Below, in pieces: positions 1 through 12,085 of a DNA stretch of 64,000 nucleotides. The position numbers and the translations under genes were made by a program. Within the stretch, counting starts at the first letter, position 1. Each line of letters begins with the position of its first letter. The notes under the pieces were generated by a model. The model saw only the letters and a list, made by a program, of their open reading frames with translations. It ran no database searches and was not told the DNA's origin. Source of the stretch: Cepaea nemoralis (taxonomy: Eukaryota > Mollusca > Gastropoda > Stylommatophora > Helicidae); contig JACEFZ010004218.1 in assembly GCA_014155875.1 (NCBI GenBank), forward strand, positions 59,774-123,773, in the 5' to 3' direction.

Positions 1-180
1 ACCGTACATCTGAGGTGTTTGGGAGCCACGCGGTGTGAGCGTTTTTGCAGTGGCCTCACTGATGAGTCCTGCATTCACAAGTGACTGGATTTCTTTCCTC
101 ATTTTTGCATCCAGGTCCTCCGACTTGTTGACTGTTTGTTCTACTCTGAATTTAGATGCGTCTGATAATATATCATCCAT
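1..180 (-). pseudogene. Penelope-like element reverse transcriptase fragment, fused in frame to the LINE RT
   Basis: On the minus strand the frame of the preceding LINE fragment runs on without a stop to the window edge, but the protein changes character. It reads DDILSDASKFRV, then an acidic/basic helix, then TPRGSQTPQMYG at the end. A leading (L)LSD..(K)F block followed by a GS.(P)...YG block is typical of the start of Penelope-like reverse transcriptases, in which YG is followed by LPKIHK. I cannot see that next block because the window stops. The last residues before the change (ALTKMTDNWHLNMD) still fit a Jockey/CR1-type GFR block. The switch falls near 172-180. Confidence 0.55.
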
Positions 181-1044
181 GTTTAAGTGCCAGTTATCGG
201 TCATTTTTGTTAGAGCACTATGGCAAGAATATTTAGGTCGAAACCCAGATTGACTGTCAATTATTAGATCATTGTTAATTAAATGGTGTAACGTTATTTT
301 ATGAATGTGTTTTTCTAGTGGTTTTGATAGCGACGATAGTAAGGAAATAGGTCTATAATTACCCAAAACGCTTTTATCGATTGAGCCATTTTTAATTAGC
401 GGAAACACTTTAGCAATTTTAAATGCAGATGGAAAGTAGTTTTTGGCCAGGCACTGGTTATATATGAACGTTAAGGACTCGCTAATGACTGGTGCAGCAC
501 AACGAAGAATTCTATTACTGATACCATCTAGGCCGTGTGAGTTTGTTGATTTGAGGTTCAAGAGATATTTATAAACGTCTGCAACAGACATTAACGGAAT
601 CTCAGCGGGAATATTTATGGTGCACTTCTCCTCACAGAATGATGCCAGTGAACTTAAATTACACGATGAGTCTGGTATTGAAGACTTTAGATTCTCTATT
701 TCTGATTGAAAGAACCAACTGAATTCATCGCATGTTATAGAATTTGGTATTGCTGATTCTGTAGGACGTTTCTTATTGGTTAGCAAGTTAATAGCCTTCC
801 ATATATTTGTACTGTTTGAATTATCTACAATCAAATTTTTTAAATGATCTTTTTTTATCCTACGAATTTCATATTTAACTTTATTCCTTAGTCTGCGGTA
901 ATTGATGAAGTCTTTATTTTTGTGTGCTGTATCTCGCTCTCTCATGATTTCCAGCACTTCTCTAGTGACCCATGGGGATTTATGTTGATTTTTGACTCGA
1001 ACTTCTTTGATTGGCACGTGTTTATCGAACACATTGTAGACAAA
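181..1044 (-). pseudogene. Non-LTR retrotransposon reverse transcriptase, N-terminal half (Jockey/CR1-like), fragment
   Basis: The minus strand is open for about 288 codons and continues past position 181 in the same frame. It reads as the linker between endonuclease and reverse transcriptase plus the first RT blocks of a non-LTR retrotransposon. Visible signatures, in order, are SPWVTREVLEIM with a basic stretch rich in R and K, then LKSTNSHGLDGISNRIL (early RT block), then NYRPISLLSSLSK, then QSGFRPKYSCHSALTKM (the GFR block). The enzyme would copy element RNA at a nicked chromosomal target. The endonuclease, the catalytic YADD-type box and everything downstream are missing. The upstream edge near 1045 abuts a plus-strand RTE tail, and the downstream edge switches in frame to Penelope-like sequence. 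No stop codon was seen, so the fragment is fairly young or the junctions are recent. The clade assignment between Jockey, CR1 and related groups is uncertain. Confidence 0.75.
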
Positions 1045-1045
1045 A

Positions 1046-1145
1046 GACAGGAACACTGAGCTGATCCACGACACTGGTGATCGAGTGAAATGGCGAGTCA
1101 TGACCGCCCACGCTTTCCGGCATGGCACATGATTGATTGATTCAT
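1046..1145 (+). mobile_element. RTE-type LINE, 3' terminal fragment with TGAT tail
   Basis: These about 100 bases match 17595-17695 almost base for base (for example gtgatcgagtgaaatggc and the shared HAFRHGT stop). They encode the last residues of the RTE-like protein described at 16990-17688, followed by the same TGATTGATTGATT tail. It is a severely 5'-truncated LINE insertion, the usual outcome of incomplete target-primed reverse transcription. Confidence 0.8.
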
Positions 1146-1275
1146 TGTTACTAGTCACTCAACGTAGTCATGGGATTTAGTCTTGTGGGACACGTTTGAC
1201 AGCTGGGTTATCTCTGTATTCTTAGACACGAAATGGACATTTCCAATGGCAAAGCAGCCGATATGAGACCGAGTG
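1146..1275. other. Short unassigned spacer
   Basis: This is the stretch between the LINE tail and the first recognisable 57-bp unit. I see no gene, RNA or repeat in it. Confidence 0.4.
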
Positions 1276-4200
1276 TAAATATATGGTAGACAGGTCACAT
1301 TTCTGTCATGTATTAGTAAATATGTTAGACCATGTAACTATGGTAGACAAGTCACATTTCTGTCATGTATTGGTAAATATGTTAGACCATGTAACTATGG
1401 TAGACAAGTCACATTTCTGTCATGTATTAGTAAATATGTTAGACCATGTAACTATGGTAGACAAGTCACATTTCTGTCATGTATTAGTAAATATGTCAGA
1501 CCATGTAACTATTGTAGACAAGTCACATTTCTGTCATGTATTGGTAAATATGTTAGACCATGTAACTATGGTAGACAGGTCACATTTCTGTCATGTATTG
1601 GTAAATATGTTAGACCATGTAACTATGGTAGATAAGTCACATTTCTATCATTTGTCAGTACAAATGTTGCACCATGTGACTATGGTAAACAGGTCACATT
1701 TCTGTCATGTATTAGTAAATATGTTAGACCATGTAACTATGGTAAACATGTCACATTTCTGTCATGTATTGGTAAATATGTTGCACTATGTAACTATGGT
1801 AGACAGGTCACATTTCTGTCATGTATTGGTAAATATGTTGCACCATGTAACTATGGTAGACAGGTCACATTTCTGGCATGTATTAGTAAATATGTTAGAC
1901 CATGTAACTATGGTAGACAAGTCAAATTTCTGTCATGTATTGGTAAATATGTTAGACCATGTAACTATGGTAGACAGGTCACATTTCTGTCATGTATTGG
2001 TAAATATGTTAGACCATGTAACTATGGTAGACAGGTCACATTTCTGTCATGTATTGGTAAATATGTTAGACCATGTAACTATGGTAGACAGGTCACATTT
2101 CTGTCATGTATTGGTAAATATGTTAGACCATGTAACTATGGTAGACAAGTCACATTTCTGTCATGTATTGGTAAATATGTTAGACCATGTAACTATGGTA
2201 GACAGGTCACATTTCTGTCATGTATTAGTAAATATGTTAGACCATGTAACTATGGTAGACAAGTCACATTTCTGTCATGTATTAGTAAATATGTTGCACC
2301 ATGTAACTATGGTAGACAAGTCACATTTCTATCATGTATTAGTAAATATGTTGCACCATGTAACTAGGGTAGACAAGTCACATTTCTGTCATGTATTAGT
2401 AAATATGTTGCACCATGTAACTATGGTAGACCGGTCACATTTCTGTCATGTATTGGTAAATATGTTAGACCATGTAACTATGGTAGACAAGTCACATTTC
2501 TGTCATGTATTGGTAAATATGTTAGACCATGTAACTATGGTAGACAAGTCACATTTCTGTCATCTGTCAGTACAAATGTTGCACCATGTGACTATGGTAG
2601 ACAGGTCACATTTCTGTCATCTGTCAGTACAAATGTTGCACCATGTGACTATGGTAAACAGGTCACATTTCTGTCATGTATTGGTAAATATGTTAGACCA
2701 TGTAACTTTGGTAGACAGGTCACATTTCTGTCATGTATTGGTAAATATGTTAGACCATGTGACTATGGTAGACAGGTCACATTTCTGTCATCTGTCAGTA
2801 CAAATGTTGCACCATGTATGGCAGACAGGTCACATTTCTGTCATCTGTCAGTACAAATGTTGCACCATGTAACTATGGTAGACAGGTCACATTTCTGTCA
2901 TGTATTAGTAAATATGTTAGACCATGTAACTATGGTAGACAAGTCACATTTCTGTCATGTATTAGTAAATATGTTGCACCATGTAACTATGGTAGACAAG
3001 TCACATTTCTGTCATGTATTAGTAAATATGTTGCACCATATAACTATGGTAGACAAGTCACATTTCTGTCATGTATTAGTAAATATGTTGCACCATGTAA
3101 CTATGGTAGACAAGTCACATTTCTGTCATGTATTAGTAAATATGTTGCACCATGTAACTATGGTAGACAAGTCACATTTCTTTCATGTATTAGTAAATAT
3201 GTTGCACCATGTAGCTATGGTAGACAGGTCACATTTCTGTCATGTATTGGTAAATATGTTGCACCATGTAACTATGGTAGACAGGTCACATTTCTGTCAT
3301 GTATTAGTAAATATGTTAGACCATGTAACTATGGTAGACAAGTCACATTTCTGTCATGTATTGGTAAATATGTTAGACCATGTAACTATGGTAGACAAGT
3401 CACATTTCTGTCATGTATTAGTAAATATGTTAGACCATGTAACTATGGTAGACAAGTCACATTTCTGTAATGTATTGGTAAATATGTTGCACCATGTAAC
3501 TATGGTAGACAGGTCACATTTCTGTCATGTATTGGTAAATATATTGCACCATGTAACTATGGTAGACAAGTCACATTTCTGTCATGTATTGGTAAATATG
3601 TTGCACCATGTAACTATGGTAGACAGGTCACATTTCTGTCATGTATTGGTAAATATGTTAGACAATGTAACTATGGTAGACAGGTCACATTTCTGTCATG
3701 TATTGGTAAATATGTTAGACCATGTAACTATGGTAGATAAGTCACATTTCTATCATCTGTCAGTACAAATGTTGCACCATGTGACTATGGTAAACAGGTC
3801 ACATTTCTGTCAGGTATTAGTAAATATGTAGAACCATGTAACTATGGTAAACATGTCACATTTCTGTCATGTATTGGTAAATATGTTGCACCATGTAACT
3901 ATGGTAGACAGGTCACATTTCCTGTCATGTATTGGTAAATATGTTGCACCATGTAACTATGGTAGACAGGTCACATTTCTGTCATGTATTAGTAAATATG
4001 TTTAGACCATGTAACTATGGTAGACAAGTCAAATTTCTGTCATGTATTGGTAAATATGTTAGACCATGTAACTATGGTAGACAGGTCACATTTCTGTCAT
4101 GTATTGGTAAATATGTTAGACCATGTAACTATGGTAGACAGGTCACATTTCTGTCATGTATTGGTAAATATGTTAGACCATGTAACTATGGTAGACAGGT

Positions 4201-7200
4201 CACATTTCTGTCATGTATTGGTAAATATATTGCACCATGTAACTATGGTAGACAAGTCACATTTCTGTCATGTATTGGTAAATATGTTGCACCATGTAAC
4301 TATGGTAGACAGGTCACATTTCTGTCATGTATTGGTAAATATGTTAGACAATGTAACTATGGTAGACAGGTCACATTTCTGTCATGTATTGGTAAATATG
4401 TTAGACCATGTAACTATGGTAGATAAGTCACATTTCTATCATCTGTCAGTACAAATGTTGCACCATGTGACTATGGTAAACAGGTCACATTTCTGTCATG
4501 TATTAGTAAATATGTTAGACCATGTAACTATGGTAAACATGTCACATTTCTGTCATGTATTGGTAAATATGTTGCACCATGTAACTATGGTAGACAGGTC
4601 ACATTTCTGTCATGTATTGGTAAATATGTTGCACCATGTAACTATGGTAGACAGGTCACATTTCTGTCATGTATTAGTAAATATGTTAGACCATGTAACT
4701 ATGGTAGACAAGTCAAATTTCTGTCATGTATTGGTAAATATGTTAGACCATGTAACTATGGTAGACAGGTCACATTTCTGTCATGTATTGGTAAATATGT
4801 TAGACCATGTAACTATGGTAGACAGGTCACATTTCTGTCATGTATTGGTAAATATGTTAGACCATGTAACTATGGTAGACAGGTCACATTTCTGTCATGT
4901 ATTGGTAAATATGTTAGACATGTAACTATGGTAGACAAGTCAAATTTCTGTCATGTATTGGTAAAATATGTTAGACCATGTAACTATGGTAGACAGGTCA
5001 CATTTCTTCATGTATTGGTAAATATGTTAGACATGTTAACTATGGTAGACAGGTCACATTTCTGTCATGTATTAGTAAATATGTTTAGCACCATGTAACT
5101 ATGGTAGGACAGGTCACATTTCTGTCATGTATTAGTAAAATATGTATGCACCATGTAACTATGGTAGACCAAGTCACATTTCTGTCATGTATTGTAATAT
5201 GTTAGCACATGTAACTATGGTAGACCAGGTCACATTTCTGTCATGGTATTGGTAAATATGTTAGACCAGTAACTATGGTAGACAGGTCACATTTCTGTCA
5301 TGTATTGGTAAATATGTTAGACCAGTAACTATGTAGACAAGTCACATTTCTGTCAATCTGTCTAGACAATATGTTGCACCATGTGAACTATGGTAGACAG
5401 GTCACATTTCTGTCATGTATTAGTAAATATGTTGCACCATGTAACTATGGTAGAACAGGTCACATTTCTGTCATGTATTGGTAAATATGTTAGACCATGT
5501 AACTATGGTAGACAGGTCACATTTCTGTCATGTATTGGTAAATATGTTGCACCATGTAACTATGGTAGACAGGTCACATTTCTGTCATGTATTAGGTAAA
5601 TATGTTAGCACCATGTAACTATGGTAGACAAGTCACATTTCTGTCATGTATTAGGTAAATATGTTAGACCATGTAACTATGGTAGACAGGTCACATTTCT
5701 GTCATGTATTGGTAAATATGTTAGACCATGTAACTATGGTAGACAGGTCACATTTCTGTCATGTATTGGTAAATATGTTGGACCATGTAACTATGGTAGA
5801 CAGGTCACATTTCTGTCATTTATTGGTAAATATGTTAGACCATGTAACTATGGTAGACAAGGTCACATTTCTGTCATGTATTGGTAAATATGTTTAGCAC
5901 CATGTAACTATGGTAGACAGGTCACATTTCTGTCATGTATTGGTAAATATGTTAGACCATGTAACTATGGTAGACAGGTCACATTTCTGTCATGTATTAG
6001 TAAATATGTTAGACCATGTAACTATGGTAGACAAGTCACATTTCTGTCATGTATTAGTAAATATGTTGCACCATGTAACTATGGTAGACAAGTCACATTT
6101 CTGTCATGTATTAGTAAATATGTTGCACCATGTAACTATGGTAGACGAAGTCACATTTCTGTCATGTATTAGTAAATATGTCTAGCACCATGTAACTATG
6201 GTAGACAGGTCACATTTCTGTCATGTATTGGTAAATATGTTAGACCATGTAACTATGGTAGACAAGTCACATTTCTGTCATGTATTAGTAAATATGTTGC
6301 ACCATGTACTATGGTAGACAAGGTCACATTTCTGTCATGTATTAGTACATATGTTTGCAACCATGTAACTATGGTATACAAGTCACATTTCTGTCATGTA
6401 TTGGTAAATATGTTACACCATGTAACTATGGTAGACAAGTCACATTTCTGTCATGTATTAGTAAATATGTTGCACCATGTAACTATGGTAGACAAGTCAC
6501 ATTTCTTCATGTATTGTAAATATGTTAGACCATGTAACTATGGTAACAGGTCACATTTCTGTCATGTATTGGTAAATATGTTGACCATGTAACTATGGTA
6601 GAAGTCACATTTCTGTCATGTAGTAAAATGTTGACCATGTACTATGTAACAGTCAATTTCTGTCATGTATTGTAAATATGTTGACCATTAACTATGGTAA
6701 CAGTCACATTTCTGTCATGTATTAGTAAATATGTTGACCATGTAACTATGGTAGACAGGTCACATTTCTGTCATGTATTGGTAAATATGTTGCACCATGT
6801 AACTATGGTAGACAAGTCACATTTCTGTCATGTATTAGTAAATATGTTACACCATGTAACTATGGTAGACAAGTCACATTTCTGTCATGTATTAGTAAAT
6901 ATGTTAGACCATGTAACTATGGTAGACAGGTCACATTTCTGTCATGTATTGGTAAATATGTTAGACCATGTAACTATGGTAGACAGGTCACATTTCTGTC
7001 ATGTATTGGTAAATATGTTAGACCATGTAACTATGGTAGACAGGTCACTATTTCTGTCATGTATTGGTAAATATGTTGCACCATGTAACTATGGTAGACA
7101 GGTCACATTTCTGTCATGTATTAGTAAATATGTTAGACCATGTAACTATGGTAGACAGGTCACATTTCTGTCATGTATTGGTAAATATGTTAGCACCATG

Positions 7201-9760
7201 TAACTATGGTAGACAAGGTCACATTTCTGTCATGTATTAGTAAATATGTTAGACCATGTAACTATGGTAGACAGGTCACATTTCTGTCATGTATTGGTAA
7301 ATATGTTGCACCATGTAACTATGGTAGACAGGTCACATTTCTGTCATGTATTAGTAAATATGTTAGACCATGTAACTATGGTAGACAGGTCACATTTCTG
7401 TCATGTATTGGTAATATTGTTGCACCATATAACTATGGTAGACAGGTCACATTTCTGTCATGTATTAGTAAATATGTTAGACCATGTAACTATGGTAGAC
7501 AGGTCACATTTCTGTCATGTATTGGTAAATATGTTAGACCATGTAACTATGGTAGACAGGTCACATTTCTGTCATGTATTAGTAAATATGTTAGCACTCA
7601 TGTAACTATGGTAGACAGGTCACATTTTCTGTCATGTATTAGTAAATATGTTAGACCATGTAACTATGGTAGACAGGTCACATTTCTGTCATGTATTGGT
7701 AAATATGTTAGACCATGTAACTATGGTAGACAGGTCACATTTCTGTCATGTATTAGTAAATATGTTGCACCATGTAACTATGGTAGACAGGTCACATTTC
7801 TGTCATGTATTAGTAAATATGTTAGACCATGTAACTATGGTAGACAGGTCACATTTCTGTCATGTATTGGTAAATATGTTAGACCATGTAACTATGGTAG
7901 ACAGGTCACATTTCTGTCATGTATTAGTAAATATGTTAGACCATGTAACTATGGTAGACAGGTCACATTTCTGTCATGTATTGGTAAATATGTTGGCACA
8001 TGTAACTATGGTAGACAGGTCACATTTCTGTCATGCATTAGGTAAATATGTTAGACCATGTAACTATGGATAGACAGTCACATTTCTGTCATGTATTAGT
8101 AAATATGTTAGACCATGTAACCTATGGTAGACAGGTCACATTTCTGTCATGTATTAGTAAATATGTTAGACCATGTAACTAGGGTAGACAGGTCACATTT
8201 CTGTCATGTATTAGGTAAATATGTTAGACCATGTAAACTATGGTAGACAGGTCACATTTCTGTCATGTATTAGTAAATATGTTAGACCATGGTAACTATG
8301 GTAGACAGGTCACATTTCTGTCATTGTATTGGTAAATATGTTGCACCATGTTAACTATGGTAGACAGGTCACATTTCTGTCATGTATTAGTAAATATGTT
8401 AGACCATGTAACTATGTAAACAGGTCACATTTCTGTCATATATTGGTAAATATGTTAGACCATGTAACTATGGTAGACAAGTCACATTTCTGTCATCTGT
8501 CAGTACAAATGTTGCACCATGTGACTATGGTAGACAGGTCACATTTCTGTCATGTATTGGTAAATATGTTAGACCATGTAACTATGGTAGACAGGTCACA
8601 TTTCTGTCATGTATTAGTAAATATGTTAGACCCTGTATCTATGGTAGACAGGTCACATTTCTGTCATGTATTGGTAAATATGTTAGACCATGTGACTATG
8701 GTAGACAAGTCACATTTCTGTCATGTATTGGTAAATATGTTAGACCATGTAACTATGGTAGACAGGTCACATTTCTGTCATGTATTAGTAAATATGTTAG
8801 ACCATGTATCTATGGTAGACAGGTCACATTTCTGTCATGTATTGGTAAATATGTTAGACCATGTAACTATGGTAGACAAGTCACATTTCTGTCATGTATT
8901 GGTAAATATGTTAGACCATGTAACTATGGTAGACAAGTCACATTTCTGTCATCTGTCAGTACAAATGTTGCACCATGTGACTATGGTAGACAGGTCACAT
9001 TTCTGTCATCTGTCAGTACAAATGTTGCACCATGTGACTATGGTAAACAGTTCACATTTCTGTCATGTATTGGTAAATATGTTAGACCATGTAACTTTGG
9101 TAGACAGGTCACATTTCTGTCATGTATTGGTAAATATGTTAGACCATGTGACTATGGTAGACAGGTCACATTTCTGTCATCTGTCAGTACAAATGTTGCA
9201 CCATGTATGGCAGACAGGTCACATTTCTGTCATCTGTCAGTACAAATGTTGCACCATGTATGGCAGACAGGTCACATTTCTGTCATCTGTCAGTACAAAT
9301 GTTGCACCATGTAACTATGGTAGACAGGTCAAATTTCTGTCATCTGTCAGTACAAATGTTGCACCATGTAACTATGGTAGACAAGTCACATTTCTGTCAT
9401 CTTTCAGTACAAATGTTGCACCATGTAACTATGGTAGACAAGTCACATTTCTGTCATCTGTCAGTACAAATGTTGCACCATGTGACTACGGTAGACAGAT
9501 CACATTTCTGTCATCTGTCAGTACAAATGTTGCACCATGTGACTACGGTAGACAGGTCACATTTCTGTCATCTGTCAGTAAATATGTTGCACCATGTGAC
9601 TACGGTAGACAGGTCACATTTCTGTCATCTGTCAGTAAAAATGTTGCACCATGTGACTATGGTAGACAGGTCACATTTCTGTCATCTGTCAGTAAAAATG
9701 TTGCACCATGTTACTATGGTAGACAGGTTACATTTCTGTCATATCTTTCAATAAATGTGT
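1276..9760. repeat. 57-bp tandem array (satellite), about 149 units, with higher-order repeats
   Basis: The unit is 57 bp, contains GACAGGTCACATTTCTGTCA and ends in ATGTTAGACCATGTAACTATG or a GCACC variant. Because 57 is divisible by three, several frames stay open for hundreds of codons (for example 1283-2872 and 8329-9816) and give 19-residue repeats such as MVDKSHFCHVLVNMLDHVT. The second frame reads equally well (YGRQVTFLSCIGKYVRPCN), so there is no sign of protein selection. Two unit classes occur: the common TCATGTATTGGTAAATATG form and a TCATCTGTCAGTACAAATG form that dominates the last 800 bp. Higher-order structure includes a 684-bp (12-unit) tandem duplication around 3541 and 4227 and a far copy of 2540-2870 at about 8930-9260. 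Units between about 4900 and 8340 carry many one-base indels. Confidence 0.95.
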
Positions 9761-9974
9761 CACACACGAGTACTGTACCGGCTTGCACGCCGCAGTTCAG
9801 TCAAGCCTGTCAGTAACTATTGAGAAATGTAAATCTGCCCGTATCGATATAGTAGACCAAGCGGCGCCACCTCTCCAATAGTATTCTAATTACTGATCAT
9901 AATTGAAAGATGGACTGACTAGGCCGACAGTCTGGTTAATGTTGTGGTGTGTGGTGCAGGATGAGATTAGTGTT
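9761..9974. other. Unassigned spacer between two arrays
   Basis: About 210 bp of apparently single-copy sequence. I see no coding exon, RNA gene or terminal repeat. Confidence 0.4.
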
Positions 9975-10860
9975 GTGGTCATGGACCAGCTATTGTGGAG
10001 GGACCAGCCATTGTGGATGGATCAGCTATTGTGGATGGACCAGCCGTTTGAGATGGATCAGCTATTGTGGATGGATCAGCTATTGTGGAGAGACTAGCAA
10101 TTGTGGATGGACGAGCCATTTGAGATGGATCAGCTATTGTGGATGGACCAGCTATTGTGGATGGACCAGCTATTGTGGATGGACAAGCTATTGTGGATGG
10201 ACAAGCTATTGTGGATGGACCAGCTATTGTGGATGGACCAGCCATTGTGGATGGACCAGCTCTTGTGGAGGGACCAGCTATTGTGGATGGACCAGCTATT
10301 ATGGATGGATCAGCTTTTGTGGATGGATCAGCTATTGTGGATGGATCAGCTATTGTGGATGGATCAGCTATTGTGGGTTGATCAGCTATTGTGGATGGAT
10401 CAGCTATTGTGGATGGACCAGCTATTGTGGGTTGATCAGCTATTGTGGAGGAACCAGCCATTTGAGATGGATCAGCTATTGTGGATGGACCAGCTATTGT
10501 GGATGGACCAGCTATTGTGGATGGACAAGCTATTGTGGATGGACAAGCTATTGTGGATGGACCAGCTATTGTGGATGGACCAGCCATTGTGGATGGACCA
10601 GCTCTTGTGGAGGGACCAGCTATTGTGGATGGACCAGCTATTGTGGATGGATCAGCTATTGTGGATGGATCAGCTATTGTGGATGGATCAGCTATTGTGG
10701 ATGGATCAGCTATTGTGGGTTGATCAGCTATTGTGGATGGATCAGCTATTGTGGATGGGCCAGCTATTGTGGGTTGATCAGCTATTGTGGAGGAACCAGC
10801 AATTGTGGAGGGACCAGCAATTGTGGAGGGACCAGCCATTGTGGAGGGACCAACGTTTGT
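9975..10860. repeat. 18-bp minisatellite, about 49 units, with a 342-bp higher-order repeat
   Basis: The unit is ATTGTGGATGGACCAGCT with variants ending ATCAGCT or ACAAGCT. The period is a multiple of three, so both strands are open (six-residue repeats such as MDQLLW forward and PSTIAG reverse, the latter for 286 codons). A marker variant (gccatttgagatggatcag) occurs at 10115 and 10457, exactly 342 bp or 19 units apart, and the variants between follow the same order. The array therefore grew by duplicating a 19-unit block. I do not regard the long open frames as genes. Confidence 0.93.
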
Positions 10861-10895
10861 GGAGTTCGCGAATCAAACTGGCCAGATTTATTTAC

Positions 10896-11030
10896 CAAGG
10901 TAATCCCAACAAAGCCTCCAGCTTTGGATCGGTCGATGACGATCTGTGAACTCAGCGCTGTCAATCTGTGCGCCTTCTCAAACATGGTGGGGAGAGGGGA
11001 GAGCAGGTACATCTCCAGGTAGCCACACGG
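10896..11030 (-). CDS. Possible host exon (unidentified protein), beside the 18-bp array
   Basis: On the minus strand, 135 bases (45 codons) read as ordinary, non-repetitive protein. They begin CGYLEMYLLSPLPTMFEKAH, then come residues rich in T, A, L and S, and they end in DRSKAGGFVGITL. An in-frame TAG directly precedes the stretch and would serve as the AG of an acceptor (gacgTAG|CCG), with a T-rich tract upstream. The stretch ends at TTG|GTAAAT, a passable donor. Both edges are in phase 0. The composition (few repeats, mixed hydrophobic and charged residues) differs from everything around it. I do not recognise the family, and a chance open stretch or an old retrogene fragment is possible. 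Confidence 0.3.
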
Positions 11031-11046
11031 CTACGTCTTAATACCA

Positions 11047-11178
11047 AAAACACACACACACCCACCCACCCATACACACACACAAACACACACACACACA
11101 CATACACGAACGCGCACATTGTTACACTGACACTTTCTCAGACTACAAAAACATATACAAATCCTTCTTTACGAGACG

Positions 11179-11246
<68 letters not shown>

Positions 11247-11494
11247 CTCTCTCTATGTGCTTGTGTGTGTGTAACTGTGTGTGTGTGTTCCTGTATGAAT
11301 GTGTATATGTGTGTGAGGGTATATGTGCATGAGAGAGAGAGAGAGAGAGAGTGTGCGAGAGAGTTTGTATTTGTATGTTATTGAGTGTGACATAACTGTG
11401 AAAGTATGTGCAAGTGATGCAAGTATATTTGCAGGTATGTATGAGTGCGTGTGTGTTTATGAATGTGCGTGTGCCGTGTGTCTGCTTGTTTCAA
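11047..11494. repeat. Compound microsatellite tract: (CA)n, (CT)n, (GT)n, (GA)n
   Basis: CA-rich sequence covers 11047-11110, a CT run covers about 11180-11230, GT-rich sequence covers 11230-11320, and GA covers 11331-11350. The GT-rich part from about 11380 to 11494 may be a shortened internal region of the family E element that follows. Confidence 0.85.
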
Positions 11495-11682
11495 AACATG
11501 GTAATATGCATTGTTTATGTTTCAAAATCCATTAGACAATGTGTTGTTTTTTTCCCTATGTGAATGTAACATGCACAATCGCTGAATGACAGATGAGATT
11601 TTGGAAGGGCGGAATGTAAGACGGGCCTGCGTGCCCAATTTGTTACCCTTTGACAATAAAGATCGTTCGTTCGTTCGTTCGT
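11495..11682 (+). mobile_element. Family E dispersed retroposon, 3' part (copy 3)
   Basis: This segment matches the reverse complement of about 54770-54945 and of about 57660-57835. Shared landmarks are gtaatatgcattgtttatg, a T-run in ttttttcccta, ggaagggcggaatgtaag, acgggcctgcgtgcccaatt, tgttaccctttga and AATAAAG. After AATAAAG comes a (GTTC)n tail, here with four units, running straight into a (CT)n tract. A conserved 3' end, a polyadenylation-like hexamer and a short-repeat tail are typical of retroposed elements. No coding capacity is visible, and the family name is mine. Confidence 0.7.
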
Positions 11683-11999
<317 letters not shown>

Positions 12000-12085
12000 G
12001 TATACACACTCACACAGCAATTTGTTCAGGCTATATACACACAAAACTACACTTCACCTTTCTAGAAGAATAAAAATCACACATA

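Noticed and set aside
1283..2872. A 529-codon open frame with 19-residue repeats, and similar frames up to 9816
   Set aside because: The unit length is divisible by three, other frames are open too, and many units carry frame-breaking indels, so this is a satellite and not a repeat protein.
9979..10839. A 286-codon minus-strand frame of PSTIAG repeats
   Set aside because: It follows from the 18-bp period, and the plus strand is just as open.
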